Shown: piece by piece, positions 17,640 through 21,000 of the stretch | How the letters are laid out: every line of letters starts with the position of its first letter | Position numbering within the stretch: the first letter of the stretch is position 1 | The notes under the pieces: model-generated | The model's input: the letters and a program-made list of their open reading frames with translations, nothing else | Told to the model about the DNA's origin: nothing | Databases searched by the model: none | Made by a program: the position numbers and the translations under genes | Source: Cristatella mucedo | Lineage: Eukaryota > Bryozoa > Phylactolaemata > Cristatellidae | Assembly: GCA_009760855.2 (NCBI GenBank) | Contig: WPIO01000170.1 | Location: forward strand, 271,501 to 292,500 | Direction: 5' to 3' | DNA: 21,000 bases

Positions 17640-17641
17640 AG
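17438..17641. repeat. (GA)n microsatellite, about 200 bp
   Basis: A nearly pure purine run with GGGA/AAAG interruptions. The block agagagggagagagagagag recurs twice (17461 on and 17555 on), so the tract contains an internal duplication of about 94 bases. The Ser-Leu and Glu-Arg frames over it are repeat readings. Confidence 0.97.
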
Positions 17642-18015
17642 AATGGCACGTTATCGCGAGCTGCCCGCGTTCGTCGAGGGTTGAGAGCTTCGCAGCTAAA
17701 TGTTAGTCGGTATAATGCGTTTGAAATTGAATCGTAAATAGAACGTGACTTCTGCCGCTGGCTGGAATAACTTGCGCGGATGCGAGACATGCACTAATTC
17801 CGCTGGAGAAATGCGACGCATGAAAATGAGCAGTAAATTGATGCTTTTGATGAAGCGAAACAAAATTTGTACATTTTCAAAACGGACGCCTACAATAAGG
17901 AGCGCCGCACTGTGACTCCGATGGACGTGCGCCATAGCCGCAGTAAAGCACGGATCAAGGAAGAACTCAAGAGTGCAGACATTCAGCTTAAGTCTGGAAT
18001 AGCGGCTTACCGCGT
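17642..18015. other. Intergenic, nothing recognised
   Basis: Ordinary composition with short ORFs only. The 93-codon plus frame at 17867-18148 runs into the CpG-dense cluster and has no domain. Confidence 0.3.
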
Positions 18016-18150
18016 GCAGCGCTCCGCGCGAGCTGGCGCAAGCGAGCGCGGGGGCGCGCGTGACGTGCAGCGTGAGTCACGAGTCACGTGCTACGCGTCA
18101 CGTGGGCGCCCCGTTTGTCCCTCTGGGAGCGTGCCGACTCGCGGCTAAGG
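18016..18150 (+). promoter_or_regulatory. CpG-dense cluster of E-box and AP-1-like sites
   Basis: Within about 45 bases there is tgacgt (18061), tgagtca (18073-18079) and two gtcacgtg E-boxes (18083-18090 and 18097-18104). The E-boxes are 14 bases centre to centre, in GC-rich DNA. Known site classes are CRE half-site, AP-1 and bHLH E-box. Function is inferred only from site density. Confidence 0.4.
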
Positions 18151-18369
18151 ATCGTCTCGAATGCCTAATCGTTGTCGAATCTCGACAGTAGTAAAAGAAA
18201 GATTGATCCTCAACGCGGCCGGTACACTTTACGAGCATTCGATTAGCTTCAGGCTATGAGTAGTGATTGTCAGAAGACGGTGCGGCAGCCATTAAAGCTG
18301 AGCCAATACCTTGAAGCCGCTCACTGCGGCACTCGTTCAGTTGAGTGCAAAGGTCACAAATGGGGAGCA

Positions 18370-18650
18370 GTGGCTTCCACGACCATGCAGAACTAGGCTG
18401 CAAACGCAGCTTTCGTAACAGTGCTGTCTCGGAAAACACGTGACAAATACAAGGTGAGGCCCCGAGCTGCGTATTCCGGTTAGCAACTTGTTGGTGCTAC
18501 ACTAATGCACACAGGTATTCAGTCAGTAACGGAATGCAGCTAGATCAACAAGTGCCCGTTACTTAGCAAGCTCACATCCATAGTGTAGAGATGTCTAATC
18601 AACAGCGACGGAGAGTTGGCGACGTTTTACAGCGGCCCGTGACATGCAGC
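18370..18650 (+). repeat. Dispersed repeat C, long copy
   Basis: It aligns with 6180-6480 over its length and with 15468-15571 over its first third, on the same strand. The left edge may extend upstream to about 18300, where no partner is seen. The class is unknown and no clear ORF is present. Confidence 0.65.
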
Positions 18651-18689
18651 ATCTCTCGTGCTGCTCATTGGCCTTGAGCTTAAACCTGC

Positions 18690-18862
18690 TTTACTATTTA
18701 AGCACCAACTCCGCCTATTACATAACTTCGAATTTTATGCCGAGCTGATTTGGCCCAGTTGTTAAGGTGCTCGCACCGATCATGGTCGGCCGAGGTCGTG
18801 GGCTCGAGACCAGTGGCAGTATATGAAGCGCCTGAAAAGAGATTAGGTTCTCTTAGGACGTT
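18690..18862 (+). repeat. tRNA-derived SINE A, best plus copy
   Basis: It has the leader atttaagcaccaactccg, an A box tggcccagttgttaagg (18751-18767) and a B box gggctcgagacc (18800-18811). The tail is cagtatatgaagcgcctgaa, then agagattaggttctct. A-to-B spacing is tRNA-like, but stems are not complete. A (TA)n run follows immediately. Confidence 0.88.
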
Positions 18863-18873
18863 ATACATATGAA

Positions 18874-18941
18874 TTATATATATATATATATATATATAGC
18901 ATTACATAAATATATTTATTATAATATATATATATATATGT
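18874..18941. repeat. (TA)n runs
   Basis: Two TA tracts, at about 18874-18898 and 18921-18940, separated by AT-rich DNA and following the SINE A tail. Confidence 0.9.
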
Positions 18942-19104
18942 TACCTTGGCCGCAGATTACAACATATTCGGATCCTAGCCGCACTATAATCCGGGAACCG
19001 CGAATAATGAATACCGGTCTTAATCTAGCTAATTTAGCTCGCCGTCGTTTCGATGCACTGTCGCAGAAGCAAGCGGCATTTGTCCTATTAGTAGCGAAAG
19101 CTGG
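18942..19104. other. Diverged short repeat region
   Basis: Bases 18965-19060 resemble 6585-6690 (gaaccgcgaataat, ttagctcgccgtcgtttcg). No gene is seen. Confidence 0.45.
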
Positions 19105-19268
19105 TTAAGGGTTTTCTGGTTTAAAAGCCTCATTTTTGTGGCGGCAAAAGACCGGCTATCACCGCCGTTTGCGATGGGCAATAAATGATTGTCCACTGCA
19201 GGACTCGAACCCGCTATCTGGATCGTAAAGAACGCGCCAGTTACCCGTGGCCGAATGTCGGGTGTCAA
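19105..19268 (-). repeat. tRNA-derived SINE B, minus copy
   Basis: On the minus strand: an A-box-like cggccacgggtaactggcg, a perfect B box ggttcgagtcc, tgcagtggacaatcatttat and a gaggcttttaaaccag end. It parallels 2760-2912 from the B box to the end. Confidence 0.82.
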
Positions 19269-20270
19269 AGACCGGCGTCATTCTGACCGGCTCGTGAGTC
19301 CCCAAGCATCCAGTCTTATTGCCCACTAGGAGATCGCTTGTAATTCACCTAACAGAGAGTGACGCTCGACGTTTTAGCCACCAGCGCCATCGTGACCGCG
19401 AGTCAGCCGCCGCTGGCTGCCCGGAGACGCGCACGAAAGCCGGTTCTAGGCATTAGCAGCAGCGGCCGCGGCAGCGGCAGCGTCTGAAGTATTCGCACCG
19501 ATCGAGCGTGGATCGAGAGTGGAGCGGACGAATGAAATCCTTCGGAGTCGCCCGAATGGCGCGAACGAGCACTGACCTCGAACGACACGCGCGCTCGAGC
19601 GCCGCTAGAGCCTCGCCGCCGGCCGCAGCCGCCGGTCCGCAGCCAGAATGGACGTCGGTTGGACTCGCGCATCGCCTGGCGAACGCGTTCCGTCGCCTAC
19701 GGGCCGTTCTTCTGTCACCCCTCCCCCTAGCCGCTCGCCCAGCCTCTCGCCCGGGCTCTGCAGCGGCAACGTCCGGGCGCTCTCTCTCTGCCTGTCTTCG
19801 CGCCGCTGCCTCGTGCGCTGCCCGCATCGCGTTCGCCAGTGCTGACCACCAACGAGTGAAGCCCACCATTTTTTAGTGCTCTCGTTGTGTCCAATAGCGG
19901 CTCAACATTTGCGCCCGCTCGCACTCAGCCGGGTGGGCGAAGCTGTGGGTGGGGGTCGCGCGATCGCGCCGACGATCGGACGAGCTGTCTTCCTCGCGAG
20001 GTTTGCCGCTCCCAAGATATCCGTCCGTCTGGCCAACCGCCACAATCGATCGGCTCGCACCGCTGCTGGCGGCAGCACCTCTCGTATCGCTGGGAAGTTG
20101 CACTGCCGCCGGCCGATGCCATCGAAGGGCGATCTCGCGGGGTGGGGTCGGGTGGGGGGTATCGGCGTTCAGACCTCGTCATAGCGCTCGGAGATTTGCG
20201 ACCTGAGCGCCGCAGTGGCGACACGTGACTCGATGAAACTGCCCAGTAAGTACTAATGGCGGCGCTCCAC
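19269..20270. other. Orphan CpG-dense block
   Basis: GC-rich and CpG-dense from about 19380. The minus ORF (19453-19869) is Ala/Arg-rich and, like the plus ORFs, shows no domain. A donor-like ccca|gtaagtac lies at about 20241-20252 on the plus strand, so a 5' non-coding exon of a plus-strand gene beyond the window is possible. A promoter-type block is inferred and not shown. Confidence 0.3.
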
Positions 20271-20334
20271 GACGACCGCTACCGCTCCTCTAAGCGCGTC
20301 TGCAACCGTCACGAATCTGCTAAACCAAAAGATA

Positions 20335-20400
20335 TATTATTCCTCTGTAGATCTTCCTAAGAGAACGTAATCTCTATTTAAGCTCTTAGTGTATAATACT
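20335..20400 (-). repeat. SINE A tail fragment
   Basis: gtagatcttcctaagagaac and the following taatctctatttaagctctt parallel the tail of the SINE A copy at 9015-9170. No tRNA head remains. Confidence 0.55.
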
Positions 20401-20451
20401 GGTAGTAATATTACTAATCAAAATTTATATAGCGGCATCAGAGAACTTAAT

Positions 20452-20727
20452 GTAATGTATCTCCGTCAGTAACTCCACAAAGTCATAAAGACCATGTGGG
20501 TGTTACGCAGGAGAGTTTTGTATAGCGCACTCACAGCCTAAGCGGCTTTCGGTACGCATTCGGTAGCCAACAGACTTCGTCTCACGCAACAAAGAGAAAG
20601 TGGGAAGCATAGCAGAGTTAGGAGAGCAGTTGAGGTAGTGAGTAGCATAGAAGTAGCAGTTCAGGACCGCTGAAAAAGATGTGCCATAGTCGGCAGTTGG
20701 AGAGTAGATGTCGTTGCGTAAGAAATC
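20452..20727 (-). mobile_element. LINE 3' end, inverted solitary copy
   Basis: On the minus strand this matches 8394-8672 closely, with only a few differences, ending in gatacattacatta. Its 5' boundary (near ttcttacgcaacgac) is almost the same point at which the copy at 6919 begins. The 92-codon frame over it is the element's C-terminal tail, joined to unrelated upstream residues. Confidence 0.9.
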
Positions 20728-20799
20728 TCTTTCTAGGAAATTTGTATACACCTCAGATGAAGAATCGAATAAAAACAACAATACAGTTGATAAAGCACG

Positions 20800-20850
20800 C
20801 TCAGAGAACTCAATTTATTTGAAGGCGCTTTACATTGGCTGCATAGGGAA
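20800..20850 (-). repeat. SINE A tail-like fragment
   Basis: agagaactcaatttatttga, then aggcgctttacat, has the SINE A tail order (gagaacttaatctct, then caggcgctt). Diverged and short. Confidence 0.45.
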
Positions 20851-20901
20851 AGGCGATTGAACGGTGATTAATATCATGCTTGATGAACAACATGAATAAC
20901 G

Positions 20902-21000
20902 TGGTTAGGGGTGACGCGCACAGGGTCAGCATGCAAATGTGGTTAGTGGCAGCATGCACAGTGTCAGCACGCATAAGCACATGAAGGATGAATCAAAGGG
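20902..21000 (+). repeat. Direct repeat, right copy, with 38-bp tandem units
   Basis: Bases 20941-21000 match 1-60 at 57 of 60 positions. Just before them, 20902-20939 is a diverged 38-base unit that aligns to 20940-20977 at about 29 of 38 positions (tggttag, gcaca, gtcagca landmarks). The repeat family is therefore at least partly tandem. Confidence 0.85.

Noticed and set aside
17170-17790. 206-codon minus-strand ORF and 145-codon plus-strand ORF
   Set aside because: Both cross the (GA)n tract, and the flanking residues have no recognisable domain.
14590-19268. Functional tRNA genes suggested by B boxes
   Set aside because: The A and B box order is present, but acceptor and anticodon stems do not close and SINE-type bodies follow.
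19453-20228. ORFs of 60-140 codons in the orphan CpG block
   Set aside because: Overlapping frames on both strands, all Arg/Ala/Gly-rich, with no domain or codon evidence.

Overview
This is eukaryotic nuclear DNA, most likely from an invertebrate animal. The signs are long dinucleotide microsatellites, tRNA-derived SINEs, CR1/L2-type LINE fragments, a gene with a GT-AG intron, and GC-rich CpG-dense blocks set in AT-richer repeat-laden sequence. Nothing in it looks prokaryotic. I cannot name the phylum from sequence alone.

Layout: (1) 1-60 is a near-copy of the last 60 bases of the window. It is followed by a very long (GT)n tract at 351-580. (2) 1568-1973 has the codon usage of a 3' terminal exon of a plus-strand gene whose other exons lie outside or are not recognisable. 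(3) 2000-9000 is mostly intergenic sequence with SINE pieces, a diverged dispersed repeat, a 5'-truncated LINE (7640-8690), an isolated 3' end of the same LINE (6919-7190) and a few unrecognised ORFs. (4) 9380-11640 is GC-richer intergenic DNA with a tandem duplication and two adjacent perfect hairpins near 10,000. A pyrimidine (CT)n tract follows at 11,660-11,922. (5) 12,600-16,400 holds the best gene in the window. It is a minus-strand two-exon gene: exon 1 15970-15872, intron 15871-14507, exon 2 14506-13037, predicted 522 residues. It has a CpG-dense 5' flank and a candidate poly(A) signal at 12635-12630. Its intron is a nest of repeats bracketed by a 65-bp direct repeat. (6) 16,900-21,000 has a 200-bp (GA)n tract, an E-box/AP-1-like cluster, more SINEs, (TA)n, an orphan CpG-dense block (19,380-20,270), an inverted LINE 3' end and the terminal repeat.

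No operon-like or defence-like system is visible, and I see no clear new multi-gene system. The items most worth checking are the unrecognised two-exon gene, the direct repeat around the repeat island in its intron, the shared 270-bp LINE 3' module, the twin hairpins near 10,000 and the end-to-end direct repeat of the window.
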